Shown here in pieces: positions 1 to 8,714 of a DNA stretch of 64,000 bases. The notes beneath the pieces were generated by a model that was not told where the DNA came from, made no database searches, and was given only the letters and a program-made list of their open reading frames with translations. The stretch spans positions 1-64,000 of the forward strand of contig CBDETI010000030.1 in the NCBI GenBank assembly GCA_965242775.1, given 5' to 3'. The DNA is from JAWPMT01 sp965242775. Lineage in GTDB: Bacteria; Bacteroidota; Bacteroidia; Cytophagales; Cyclobacteriaceae. The position numbers were made by a program, and so were the translations under genes. How positions within the stretch are numbered: the first letter of the stretch is position 1; each line of letters begins with the position of its first letter.

Positions 1-1001
1 GAGAAGAACCATTCAGTGTCACCAAATACTTATGGTACCGGTTTTCTTCAATACGCTCCGTATAGGCAATCCAAATGAGGTCGCTACCGTAAAGCGTGGC
101 ATCCAAATTGACCCAATCCCCGGAAGCAATGGTCGTTGCTGATGACCATGTGCCTGACGGCTCTTGGGTGGTGATTTCGATGGCGCTACGCTGGATATTT
201 GAGTAAACAAAATGCAGTGTCCCATCACCGGCGACTAAGTGATGATGTTTACCCCCACTTTCGCCCGTGATCCAAGCAGGCTGACCTACACTACTACCCC
301 GCTCGGTGATCGGGTACAGCCAGGTATTCATTTGAGTAAAAGCGTGGACCTCCCCTTGATGGTCAATGCTTCCTCTAACAACTACAGGCACCAACAAAGT
401 CCCATCTGAATTTACAACGGGCTGCTTGGCATTGAAATCCACATTGCGGAAAATCGTGTGGCGATATTTTTTAAAGGTCCTTCCCCCATCTTCTGATACA
501 GCCACATAAAGAAATTTTTCTGATCCTTCCCGAATTGTAGATACCAGATAGGTGAGTTCCCTTGCCGGATCCCGAATGATCATGCTGTGGTCATGGCCTA
601 ATCCGTGGGATACGACCTGACTTGCTTTTCCGGAAGCCGGCATATATTCCGTTTTCAGGTGAAAGCGATTGCCCTCACTAATATCCGAAACCAACAAATC
701 AGCTTCATAGCTGGCAATCCAGGGATCAGCAGCCTGAGGAAAATTCGACAAACTCCGAACCGACCACTTCCCGTCGGTTGACCGGGCATAAAGGGGACGT
801 GAAATACTTAGCCGTGGAAGTAGGCAATTGCGCGGAGAGAATTGATGCGAATAATTGGCCTCCCTCAGTGGTCATATAACACTCCGAGCTGATGAGGGTA
901 TCAGGAAATGGTAGCTGTTCGATAGAGGCTATGGAAATATCCTGCCCCGAAACCTCCCAGGTGACGAACCAAAACGCAGCAAGTAATCTGAAGACTTTCA
1001 T
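1..1001 (-). pseudogene. Exported sialidase-like (BNR repeat) protein, frameshifted and cut by the window edge
   Basis: The gene starts at 1001 with a signal peptide (MKVFRLLAAFWFVTWEVSGQ) and stays open only to 726. From about 795 down to base 1 a different minus frame is open and clearly coding: it reads a BNR-type Asp-box (STDGKWSV), then NFPQAADPWIASYEADLL, then a second Asp-box (SEDGGRTF), as in sialidase-fold beta-propellers. The two frames join in the homopolymer-rich stretch at about 790-796 (aaa then gggg on the plus strand). A one-base indel there would restore RPLYARSTDGKW after the exported N-terminus. The 3' end lies outside the window. Sialidase-fold proteins often act on glycans, but no catalytic Arg triad can be assigned in this fragment, so the substrate is unknown. 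Real decay, phase variation and sequencing error are all possible. Confidence 0.75.
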
Positions 1002-1144
1002 GCCATCAATATTCGTTGCTCCATCGGGGTGATTGGTTCGGTTTTTAAAAGCCGAACACTAGTTTTTTAGCGTTTGCAATTGCTCCTATTACCTCTAAAT
1101 AGTAATTTCTTGCAAAAAGAGCAGGTACAGTAGAACTTACCCCT

Positions 1145-2212
1145 GTGGACAAACGAATCAAAATAGCCTGGTCAACTGCGATTATCCTTTCAGCTAGTAT
1201 TTGTGCAAAGGGGCAGAACCTAATCCCAAATCCAGGGTTTGAGGCATTTGAGTACTGTCCTGAAGCGCCAACTCCCGATGGCGAAATGGTACCGCTGACG
1301 CATTGGTTTTCTGTCAACCTTGGCACCCCTGATCTTTTCAGCGCCTGTTCGGATTCGTCGCCGGTTGGTATCCCTAACAATGCCTCAGGTCACGCTGAAT
1401 CAATTGAAGGGAAGTCCTATGCGGGGCTTTATTCCACGGCGCCGTTTCACGAATGGGGCGAACCGTACGTGGAAGTGCTTTCCGTCCGCCTGAAAAAGCC
1501 ATTGAACCGAAACAGTTTTTACAGACTGACTTTTCACTATTATCCCGCTACCCGATCCCGGCATATTACCAACAAACTGTCAGTGGCTTTCTCCGCCGAC
1601 TCGCTTGCGCTGGAACATTCCAATAGGCCCGATGGCCTGGACTACCTGACTGTTGACCTGCAGAAAGATATTCTCACCATTGAAAAGAACTGGCGTAAAG
1701 TCGAACTGATATTTCAAGGCAGGGGATATGAACGGTACTTCCTGGTTGGCGACCTCATGCCGGGGGCAGAAAGGTATTTCCTGGAAAGAAAGGGCGAAAG
1801 TGACAATCTAGAATTTCCAATGTATTACTTGTACGATGCTTTCACACTGGAAGAGATCCAATCAAATCTTCCGACATTAGTGCTAAACCAATCATTCAGC
1901 CTGGAAAAACTCTTTTTTGACCATAATGAGCACGCGGTAAGGGAGGATGCCAGGTCACAACTTTACTTCCTCGCGCAGCATTTAAAGCAGCATTCAGATT
2001 TGATCTTAAATATTTACGGCAACACGGATAAATCTGGCTCCGAGGATTACAACCTTACGCTCTCTATGCGTCGTGCAGCAGCCGTCAAGAGGATTTTACA
2101 GGCTTATGGTGTCGATCAAGAAAGACTAAAAACTTACGGATTTGGAGAGACCAGGCAAATAAGGGGCACTGCCTCAGAAAACAGGCGGGTTGAATTTGTT
2201 TTGGAGAAGTAA
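1145..2212 (+). CDS. OmpA family outer-membrane-associated protein
   Basis: 355 residues from a GTG start. Residues 1-23 look like a signal peptide ending near CAKGQ. Residues 24-230 begin NLIPNPGFEAFEYCP, the opening common to galactose-binding/jelly-roll-like modules in Bacteroidota exported proteins. Residues 245-355 are an OmpA-like peptidoglycan-binding domain: LFFDHNEHAVREDA, then GNTDKSGSEDYNLTLSMRRA, then YGFGETRQ, ending NRRVEFV. The expected role is noncovalent binding of cell-wall peptidoglycan from the periplasm. The gene is divergent from the broken sialidase-like gene and lies 84 bp ahead of the first AraC gene. No clear Shine-Dalgarno sequence is visible, as is usual in this phylum, so the GTG start is tentative. 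Domain identity is firm; the ligand of the N-terminal part is unknown. Confidence 0.88.
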   Translation: MDKRIKIAWSTAIILSASICAKGQNLIPNPGFEAFEYCPEAPTPDGEMVPLTHWFSVNLGTPDLFSACSDSSPVGIPNNASGHAESIEGKSYAGLYSTAPFHEWGEPYVEVLSVRLKKPLNRNSFYRLTFHYYPATRSRHITNKLSVAFSADSLALEHSNRPDGLDYLTVDLQKDILTIEKNWRKVELIFQGRGYERYFLVGDLMPGAERYFLERKGESDNLEFPMYYLYDAFTLEEIQSNLPTLVLNQSFSLEKLFFDHNEHAVREDARSQLYFLAQHLKQHSDLILNIYGNTDKSGSEDYNLTLSMRRAAAVKRILQAYGVDQERLKTYGFGETRQIRGTASENRRVEFVLEK

Positions 2213-2296
2213 AACTGCCAGTGAATCAACCGCGCCTTTCCTACCGAGAAAATAAGTAGTTTACCAAATGCAGGTGTTTTTCACTTGTAAGTGACT

Positions 2297-3397
2297 ATGG
2301 ATTCTCTCCTAGAAAATATATGGATTTGCCTTGTGGCGTATGCCACCATACAAGGCATATTGCTTGCCATCATTTTTCCAACCTTTCGACGTGGTTCCAA
2401 ACAAGCCAAATGGTTGTTGAGTGCTATGTCTTTGCTGAGCGCCACGCTACTTGGAGAAGAGTTAATTGTCAGATTCGCTGGATATGATCAATGGCCTCAT
2501 CTCATTTTTGCCTTTTCGCCCTTGTGGTATTGCATGGCGCCCCTGCTGTTTCTCTATATTCAACTCGCGACGCTTCGTATGCCCATCACCTGGCGTGCAT
2601 TGGTCCATTTGATCCCTGCCATGATCGTGGTGATTGACACTTCTAACTTTTACATGCTACCTGGGGAAGTGAAACTGAACTATATACGAATGAGCAGTCA
2701 GGGCCATATTAACCCTATTCACAACTTTAACTTCATTCTCTTTTGTGCCCAGTCATTTATGTATTTGGCGTGGGCAACGCATATGATCGTGAAATACCGT
2801 GGACCACTGCAAGAAAAGAGAGAATTCTGGTGGATCGCCCAACTAGTAACCGTACTGGCTGCACTGGCTGTTTTAGGATTCCTTTCGGTCTCTGTTTTGA
2901 ATGTGGAAGGTCTGCGATTTTGGTTTATGGATTCTATCTATTTTTTACTTGTCGCTGGTTTTCTGCTTAATCTATTCCTTCGAAGTGTCCAATCGCCGAA
3001 GACAATTTATTTTATCGGACGACCACCTAAAATAGCGGCTAAAGGGGCATCGGCTGAAAATTTTCTACAAATTGAGGAGCACATCAGGCGTAATCAACCC
3101 TATCGCGATCCAGACTTTACTATCCAGGATTTGTCACTCCAAACCGGCTACTCGCGGCACCAGGTCAGCAAACTCGTAAAGCAATGGACTGGGTTGAGCT
3201 TTCAAGCGTATATCAATCAATTGCGGATCACCGATGCCAAAGAGAAACTTCACAGTCCACTGAGTGAGCAGTTCACCATCCAATCTATTGCCGCAGAAGC
3301 TGGTTTTGCCAGTTTGGCCACCTTCTACCGCGTGTTCAAAAAGTTAGAGGGCAAAACCCCAAAAAGCTTTATGCAACAGCAAGAAAGTGCTCAGTAA
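2297..3397 (+). CDS. Membrane-anchored AraC-type transcriptional regulator
   Basis: 366 residues from ATG 2297 (an in-frame GTG lies at 2291). The N-terminal 235 residues hold about seven hydrophobic spans (for example around AYATIQGILLAIIFPTF and FLLVAGFLLNLFL). Residues 265-362 form a double helix-turn-helix HTH_18 domain: DFTIQDLSLQTGYSRHQVSK for the first helix pair, and SIAAEAGFASLATFYRVFKK with KTPKSF for the second. Such 7TM-AraC proteins are common in Bacteroidota; the membrane part is presumed to sense a signal and control the DNA-binding part, but ligands are mostly unknown. This is the first of five AraC-type genes within 7.6 kb, all on the plus strand. The NHL lipoprotein gene converges from downstream. 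Family is certain; target and signal are not. Confidence 0.9.
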   Translation: MDSLLENIWICLVAYATIQGILLAIIFPTFRRGSKQAKWLLSAMSLLSATLLGEELIVRFAGYDQWPHLIFAFSPLWYCMAPLLFLYIQLATLRMPITWRALVHLIPAMIVVIDTSNFYMLPGEVKLNYIRMSSQGHINPIHNFNFILFCAQSFMYLAWATHMIVKYRGPLQEKREFWWIAQLVTVLAALAVLGFLSVSVLNVEGLRFWFMDSIYFLLVAGFLLNLFLRSVQSPKTIYFIGRPPKIAAKGASAENFLQIEEHIRRNQPYRDPDFTIQDLSLQTGYSRHQVSKLVKQWTGLSFQAYINQLRITDAKEKLHSPLSEQFTIQSIAAEAGFASLATFYRVFKKLEGKTPKSFMQQQESAQ

Positions 3398-3401
3398 ACT
3401 C

Positions 3402-3429
3402 GGATCCGCCTGTCGAAAAAGACGGATCC
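3402..3429. terminator. Hairpin between convergent genes, possible terminator
   Basis: A 7-bp perfect stem, GGATCCG at 3402-3408 with CGGATCC at 3423-3429, lies just after the AraC stop codon and before the end of the convergent lipoprotein gene. There is no T-run on either side, so intrinsic termination is only a guess. Confidence 0.3.
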
Positions 3430-3445
3430 ATAAGCATGGTCTGGG

Positions 3446-4426
3446 CTACTTCAATTGCACAACACGTACGACGACCGGATTCAGGGGTGATCCCTCCCCG
3501 ACCAGTCGCGAGACTACATAAATCTTAGTTCCATCGTTGCTCAGGCCTATGCCATTGGGTATAAAGAAGGTGGCCTCCTCACCACTACCATCGTCATTAC
3601 CAGCACATCCAGTGCCAGCGATCAAGGAGAGCTCCCCGTCTAATGTCAATTCATAAAGGCGATTTCCTCCCCTGGATAGGACATATAACACACCATTCCC
3701 ATAGGTGATATGTGCATTGCCCCCACCTGGAATTGAGGCCAGGGACTCCAGATTTGAATCTGGTTTGATCCTGGTCACGGCACTATTGCCAAAATTGGCC
3801 ACATACAGATTGTCATTTTCATCAACGGTCAAGCCATTGGGGCAATTGAAAAATACACGGGTACGGACAAACTCGGTAGAGGTGCCATCCGGTGTTACTT
3901 TTTGGATAGATGACCCACCACAATTGCAAACGAAGAGATTTCCCTGGCTATCAAAAGCCACCCCGACCGGAGCGCGGAAACCCTCATCATTCAGCAATCT
4001 CACTTCCCCATCTGCATTGATCTCGCTAATGAAATTTCCTCTAATATTCGCCTGGACCAACTTCCCTGCAGGCGAAAAAGTATTGCCAGACGGGCCCTGT
4101 AGCCCTGTTGCAAATGTGGAAACAACTCCAGTCTCCGGGTCAATACGAGAAACCACATTGCCGTTGGCATTGCTCAATTCGTCGCCAAAATCGGCAACAT
4201 AGATAAACCCGGCACTGTCAACAGTGAGCCCTCCGCTTCCGTCAAATGCTTCGGTCAAAGTTGTGACCGCATAAAGGGATCGCTTGTCGTTGACCCCCTG
4301 CAGCGGCTGATCCTTGCATTCGTCTACCACATTATCTTCATTGGCATCCAATGCATCATCAGACCCTCCACAGGCTACAGTCAGAGTTAGTACAACCGCC
4401 AGTACTTCTATATTCAATTTCACCAT
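3446..4426 (-). CDS. NHL/SMP-30-like beta-propeller lipoprotein
   Basis: 326 residues. The N-terminus has a lipoprotein signal with lipobox LTVAC, followed by GGSDDALDANEDN, so it is probably a lipid-anchored envelope protein. From about residue 50 onward it carries NHL/SMP-30-type blades with the recurring pattern GLTVDSAGFIYVADFG, GVAFDSQGNLFVCNCG, GLTVDENDNLYVANFGNS and GIGLSNDGTKIYVVSR. These repeats form a six-bladed propeller in related proteins. NHL propellers usually bind proteins or small ligands; enzymatic SMP-30/gluconolactonase activity cannot be claimed because the metal ligands were not identified. The gene is alone on the minus strand between AraC genes, divergent from the AraC gene at 4572, so the two may share a 145-bp control region. 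Confidence 0.85.
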   Translation of the reverse strand: MVKLNIEVLAVVLTLTVACGGSDDALDANEDNVVDECKDQPLQGVNDKRSLYAVTTLTEAFDGSGGLTVDSAGFIYVADFGDELSNANGNVVSRIDPETGVVSTFATGLQGPSGNTFSPAGKLVQANIRGNFISEINADGEVRLLNDEGFRAPVGVAFDSQGNLFVCNCGGSSIQKVTPDGTSTEFVRTRVFFNCPNGLTVDENDNLYVANFGNSAVTRIKPDSNLESLASIPGGGNAHITYGNGVLYVLSRGGNRLYELTLDGELSLIAGTGCAGNDDGSGEEATFFIPNGIGLSNDGTKIYVVSRLVGEGSPLNPVVVRVVQLK

Positions 4427-4571
4427 ATCTTTTTCCTGCCTAAAGTACCGATGGGGTTTGCCGAAGGCGTCTTCAAGGAAAACTGGTTTTTCTCAATTAT
4501 CGAAAATGAGAAAAACTTTAAAGTCCTGGCTGCGCACGGAACGAAATGCCGGTTAGCACGTAACTTTAACC

Positions 4572-5603
4572 ATGCTTGAACTTTTGTGGATCAAGAGTCT
4601 TTTCAATTTCGGCATCCTGCTCCTCGCCGGATTGCTCATGTTCTTTGAGAAACAGAAACCTCGATCCAGGGCATCTGTTTATTTCCTGACTGCACTAGCC
4701 ACGGTCCATACGGTAGAATTGCTACTGAGTATCCTATGGATCCGCGAGGTACTACCTGCCACCGACGTTTGGTTGTTTTTTTCATTCTGCTTGCAATTGG
4801 CATTGGGACCGCTGCTGCTGTTCTCCATCCAAAACCTACCATTTAAGGCTCAGGATTTGTTGCACTTCGTACCCCTCACAGTTGTAGCACTTTTTTTGCC
4901 TGGAGCGCAAGCCTTGCCCCGAGAAGTTCTTTTTTATGTGCTGCTATTTTCACAATTTCATTTCGTAATCTATTGCGGACTGCTTCTCCATAAAGGATCC
5001 TCCCAGTGGATGAAATACGTCTTAGCTGCATTTATTTCCGCCAGAGTCATACGCTTTTCCGAATTCATTTTATGGACAATCATGGAATGGATTGGCGAAC
5101 CGACAGCATGGATCTTATATGTTGTGGCAGAGTCGATCTTTGTTTCGGGACTTGCTAAGTGGTTACTTGAAGCAAGTAATCCCCGGCGCGCCGGTAGTAA
5201 TCGTGACGCTGACAAAAAGTTGCCTCCTGCTATTCAGGTGACTTTAGAAAGAGAATTAGTCAATTATTTGTCTAAACCGTCTGTCTATTCAGACCCACTA
5301 TTAAGTGTGAAAAAGGTAGCGGATCACTTCAAGGTGGCAAGCCATCATATCTCTATTTACCTCAACGCCTGGTATGGGCAATCTTTTCTGGAAATCGTCA
5401 ACGAACATCGGATCAATGCCTGCATGAAACAATTGGAAAATCCGGAAAACAGGGAGTTATCAATTCAAGAGGTGTTTTATAGCGCCGGATTCAATTCCAA
5501 ATCTGTCTTTAACACGGTATTCAAAAAACGCACCGGGTTGACACCAAGTGAATTTCGGAAGAAAGCATCGCTAGCAGAACTACAAACGCAGGAGAGTGCC
5601 TGA
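4572..5603 (+). CDS. Membrane-anchored AraC-type transcriptional regulator
   Basis: 343 residues from ATG. About seven hydrophobic spans fill residues 1-200 (for example SLFNFGILLLAGLLMFF and LLHFVPLTVVALFLPG). The C-terminal part, residues 235-335, is an AraC HTH: LLSVKKVADHFKVASHHIS for the first unit, then SIQEVFYSAGFNSKSVFNTV and GLTPSEFRKKA for the second. The design matches the genes at 2297, 6125 and 8715, but sequence similarity outside the HTH is low, so these are diverged paralogues rather than recent copies. The stop codon overlaps the start of the downstream GNAT gene by 8 bp, which suggests cotranscription and translational coupling. It may regulate its own operon; this is inferred from layout only. 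Confidence 0.9.
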   Translation: MLELLWIKSLFNFGILLLAGLLMFFEKQKPRSRASVYFLTALATVHTVELLLSILWIREVLPATDVWLFFSFCLQLALGPLLLFSIQNLPFKAQDLLHFVPLTVVALFLPGAQALPREVLFYVLLFSQFHFVIYCGLLLHKGSSQWMKYVLAAFISARVIRFSEFILWTIMEWIGEPTAWILYVVAESIFVSGLAKWLLEASNPRRAGSNRDADKKLPPAIQVTLERELVNYLSKPSVYSDPLLSVKKVADHFKVASHHISIYLNAWYGQSFLEIVNEHRINACMKQLENPENRELSIQEVFYSAGFNSKSVFNTVFKKRTGLTPSEFRKKASLAELQTQESA

Positions 5604-6114
5604 TACCCTGGTCCGCTTATTGCAAAAAAATGACTACACCGCCTTGGTCAATTACTTAGAAGGCCTATCAGACATCACGCGCAGTAGGTTTGCTCCGCAC
5701 TCGTTTGATCTGGGCACGCTCCAAGTGATCTGCGCCAATGAACATGACAATTATCAAGGGTATGCATGTTTTCTTCAAGCACAATTGATCGGTTATGCCG
5801 TCACTGCCCGGGGATGTACGGAAGGCGAAATCTATAGATTCCCAAACTACGGAATAGCGATCGACGCTTTCAACGATTATGCCTTCGCTCCGTCTGTTGC
5901 CGATCGGTTTCAATCGAAGGGAGTTGGCAGTACGCTTTTTGAATTTGTGATAAATGATCTCAAGATTCGAGGAGCCCGGCAGATCGCTTTGATGGGAGGT
6001 GTGCAACTGTCAAATCACGTCGCGATAAAGTTTTATCGCAAGCATGGGTTTAAGACACTCGGAGAATTTGAATACCACGGGCAAAACCTGGATATGATCA
6101 AACATCTAAGATAA
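5596..6114 (+). CDS. GNAT family N-acetyltransferase
   Basis: 172 residues from GTG 5596, overlapping the end of the AraC gene by 8 bp. The C-terminal half carries the GNAT acetyl-CoA-binding region: VADRFQSKGVGSTLFEFVIN fits the Q/R-x-x-G-x-G/A motif A, followed by GARQIALMGGVQLSNHVAIK and FYRKHGFKTLGEF, the typical motif B ending. The substrate cannot be read from sequence. Because it is coupled to the membrane AraC gene and followed 10 bp later by another AraC gene (6125), all three may form one transcript. The GTG start is supported by the tight overlap, but an AGGAG-like stretch sits too close to it to be a clear ribosome binding site, so the exact start is uncertain. Confidence 0.85.
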   Translation: MPDTLVRLLQKNDYTALVNYLEGLSDITRSRFAPHSFDLGTLQVICANEHDNYQGYACFLQAQLIGYAVTARGCTEGEIYRFPNYGIAIDAFNDYAFAPSVADRFQSKGVGSTLFEFVINDLKIRGARQIALMGGVQLSNHVAIKFYRKHGFKTLGEFEYHGQNLDMIKHLR

Positions 6115-6124
6115 ATTACCCTCC

Positions 6125-7126
6125 ATGGCTGTTGCATTTGCGCTCTCAATGGTTGGTTGCCTGACCGCTTTATTTCTTGGCTGTCAGTTGCTTTTCAACG
6201 CGCAGCAAAAAGGACACAAGAATCTTTTTCTGGGCGTTTTCTTTCTATTGCTAGCTGTACGAATTGGCAAGCTGGGTATCCAACAAGCAGCACCTGACGT
6301 TATTCAGCGGTTTTATTTTAACCTTATGCACGCCAGCTTTCTGGGATTAGGCCCCGCTATTTGGCTTTACATACGGAGCTATTTGAATCTACGCATCCCT
6401 CCACAACCCTGGATTCACTTAGTTCCCGGCATTATCGCATTATTATTCGCCAACACCATTCGCGCCAGGATTGGCGAGCCTTTTTGGCTACTGGTTTACT
6501 GGACGATTCAGACCCATCCGCTCCTCTATTTCGGGTTAAGTATTGGTGGCATCAACAATTCGCGACATCCCTTGAGTGGCAATCAAAATCGCTGGTTATT
6601 CGGACTGCTTTTATCCCTCTTGCTGATTTTGGTGATGAATGTGCTCTATTTCTTGTTTGATTTCCCCTTTTACATTGTCACCTCCTGTCTGCTTCTGGTT
6701 TTGCTATACCTGATCGTTTTCATGGCCTTCAAAGGAAAATTGAAGATCATCGAGGGCGAAAGTGATAAGAAATACAAACATCTAACACTACCGGATCATG
6801 AGATTAGCGCTATCTGGAGGCAAATTGAGGAACTCCTTCAAAAAGATCATTTATACCTCGATCCCGGGATCAAATTAGGTCGACTAGCCGAACATACGGG
6901 GTATCATCAGTCTGTGATCTCAATGGTAATCAACACCGCCGGCAAGTGTTCCTTCAACGAACTGATCAACACATTCAGAGTCAAAGCGGCCATGAGCAAA
7001 CTTCGGGCGGGAGATGGCCGCAAAATATTGGCCATTGCGTTGGAGAGTGGTTTCTCTTCGCTCTCCGCTTTCAACCGGGCATTCAGGAAGGAAACCGGCA
7101 TGAGTCCCAGTCAATTCAGGCAATAA
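6125..7126 (+). CDS. Membrane-anchored AraC-type transcriptional regulator
   Basis: 333 residues. The first 210 residues contain about seven membrane spans (for example WIHLVPGIIALLFANTI, and LLSLLLILVMNVLYFLF followed by a hydrophobic tail). The HTH domain covers residues 235-333: YLDPGIKLGRLAEHTGYHQS for the first helices, then ILAIALESGFSSLSAFNRAF and GMSPSQFRQ at the extreme C-terminus. It begins 10 bp after the GNAT gene, consistent with a shared transcript starting at 4572. The architecture is that of 7TM-type AraC regulators of Bacteroidota, in which an integral-membrane sensor replaces the cupin domain of classical AraC. The ligand is unknown. Confidence 0.9.
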   Translation: MAVAFALSMVGCLTALFLGCQLLFNAQQKGHKNLFLGVFFLLLAVRIGKLGIQQAAPDVIQRFYFNLMHASFLGLGPAIWLYIRSYLNLRIPPQPWIHLVPGIIALLFANTIRARIGEPFWLLVYWTIQTHPLLYFGLSIGGINNSRHPLSGNQNRWLFGLLLSLLLILVMNVLYFLFDFPFYIVTSCLLLVLLYLIVFMAFKGKLKIIEGESDKKYKHLTLPDHEISAIWRQIEELLQKDHLYLDPGIKLGRLAEHTGYHQSVISMVINTAGKCSFNELINTFRVKAAMSKLRAGDGRKILAIALESGFSSLSAFNRAFRKETGMSPSQFRQ

Positions 7127-7200
7127 TTTCAAAAAAGCTCCTCACTTTATAAAAAAGGTGGTTAATGAACGCTTAAGATCTCTTTTTTGGGAAAAAGATC

Positions 7201-7683
7201 ATGAAGCAAAGCTTACTTATTCCGCTGGTCATTATTGCAATGACCGGCTTTTCCCAAACACATGACGACAGCCAATATTACCAGCACTGGGTGGGCGAGT
7301 GGTATCAATTCCAGGGAGATTCACTAAAAAGCACACCCACTTTCATAGTCAAACAAGGCCTTTACAACGGCGCTTTCGAAGAATATTGGTTAGGTGCTGG
7401 AGGTAATTTTTCAAAGGCTTGGCGCGCTTGGGACCACCGCACCGAACAATGGGAATTTGCATGGATGTCCACCGACGGGCTATTTCAGCTTTGGCAAGGC
7501 CGAAAGGTTGGCAATATTTGGTACATGTATAAAACCTTCATTGTGAACGGGCAGGAAGTACTTTCTCGCCAGGCTTTTATACCAAATGGTGATAGGGAAT
7601 TGATCCGAACCAGCGAACATTCCCGAGACGGAGGATCCACATGGACGCTAAGATTCAGGGAGGTCTACCGAAAAAGGCTATAG
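7201..7683 (+). CDS. Small exported lipocalin-like protein of unknown function
   Basis: 160 residues with an N-terminal signal peptide (hydrophobic core LLIPLVIIAMTGFSQ). The mature part is rich in Trp, Tyr and Phe and alternates short beta-strand patterns such as WVGEWYQFQGD, GAFEEYWLGAGG, AWDHRTEQWEFAWMSTDG and LRFREVYRKR. This resembles the small DUF1579-type, lipocalin-like proteins often found next to AraC/GyrI regulators, which suggests a periplasmic barrel that binds a small ligand. I could not match it with certainty. It lies 66 bp upstream of the AraC-GyrI gene and may be cotranscribed with it. Function remains open. Confidence 0.7.
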   Translation: MKQSLLIPLVIIAMTGFSQTHDDSQYYQHWVGEWYQFQGDSLKSTPTFIVKQGLYNGAFEEYWLGAGGNFSKAWRAWDHRTEQWEFAWMSTDGLFQLWQGRKVGNIWYMYKTFIVNGQEVLSRQAFIPNGDRELIRTSEHSRDGGSTWTLRFREVYRKRL

Positions 7684-7748
7684 CAAACAAACGATGGCTA
7701 CGAGAGGATTTCCACATCGGCTCCACTGTCGGCGCCGGTGTATATTTG

Positions 7749-8675
7749 ATGACAATGAAAGTCACCGAAGAAGCCCTCTCCAAGGACTATATCAAGCGAA
7801 TAAACCTGGCCTTGAATTACATAGACAAGCACCTGGGAGAGCCGCTCCCCCTTGACCAGATAGCCAGGGAAGCGCTTTATTCACCTTTCCATTTTCACCG
7901 TATTTTCAAGGGTGTTATTGGGGAAACTGTTAACAACTACATCCTTCGCCGAAGGCTGGAGCGAGCTGCACTTTCGTTACTCCATGACAAGCCCATAAGC
8001 ATGGCACAATTGGCCACGGATTGTGGATTTAATAGCAACTCGGCATTTTCAAGAGCTTTTCGCAATCACTTTGGTGCAAGCCCAAAGGCCTTCCAATCGC
8101 AGACCGACGGTTATAAAAGCAAGATACGTCAAATAGAAAGCAAGAATGGTCAAAAGACACTTATACTGGAACAGCACATTTGCAACATTGATGACCATTT
8201 AAACTGGATTTCTATGAATGCAAATATTGAAGTAATGAACGTCCCCGCTCGAGCGTATGCGGGGATCACACACATTGGATTTGAAGGCTTGGAAAGTGCC
8301 TTCGAAAAAGTATTAAAATGGGCTCGGGCCCAGGAGTTGATGACCCCACAGGCCAACATCGCGAGAATTTTTCATGATAGTGTGCGGGTAACCTCACCGG
8401 AAAAGGTAAGGATGACGATTTGCCTGCTGACAGAGGCTGCCTTCGAAGAAGCGGGTGAGATCAAAAGTGGCACCATTGAAGATGCCAAAAACATCGTCGC
8501 CCACTTAGAAATAACTCCAGCAGAATTTGAAAACGCCTGGAGCAGCCTATTTGTCTGGATGAATGACAATGGCTATAAAAAGGCGCCTGGTAACCCTTTC
8601 GAAGTTTATCACAATGATTTTAGGCAACACCCTGAGGGTAAATGCATCGTGGACTTACATATTCCCGTAGAATAG
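7749..8675 (+). CDS. AraC-type regulator with C-terminal GyrI-like effector domain
   Basis: 308 residues from ATG 7749 (a second ATG lies at 7755). The frame is open back to 7641, but the extra 36 residues overlap the preceding gene and are not AraC-like, so the inner start is preferred. The HTH comes first, residues 10-110: INLALNYIDKHLGEPLPLDQ, then SPFHFHRIFKGVIGE, QLATDCGFNSNSAFSRAF and GASPKAF. Residues 150-308 fit a GyrI/Rob C-terminal domain (EVMNVPARAYAGITHIG, then MTICLLTEAAFEE, ending GKCIVDLHIPVE). In Rob- and BmrR-like proteins this domain binds small, often amphipathic molecules. It is soluble and cytoplasmic, unlike the other four AraC proteins of the cluster. Confidence 0.92.
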   Translation: MTMKVTEEALSKDYIKRINLALNYIDKHLGEPLPLDQIAREALYSPFHFHRIFKGVIGETVNNYILRRRLERAALSLLHDKPISMAQLATDCGFNSNSAFSRAFRNHFGASPKAFQSQTDGYKSKIRQIESKNGQKTLILEQHICNIDDHLNWISMNANIEVMNVPARAYAGITHIGFEGLESAFEKVLKWARAQELMTPQANIARIFHDSVRVTSPEKVRMTICLLTEAAFEEAGEIKSGTIEDAKNIVAHLEITPAEFENAWSSLFVWMNDNGYKKAPGNPFEVYHNDFRQHPEGKCIVDLHIPVE

Positions 8676-8714
8676 CCAAATCTTTATCCATTGTAAGAGC
8701 AGGAGTACTTTGAA

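Noticed and set aside
1045..1380. 111-residue minus-strand frame
   Set aside because: Overlaps the start and signal peptide of the OmpA-like gene and shows no family features.
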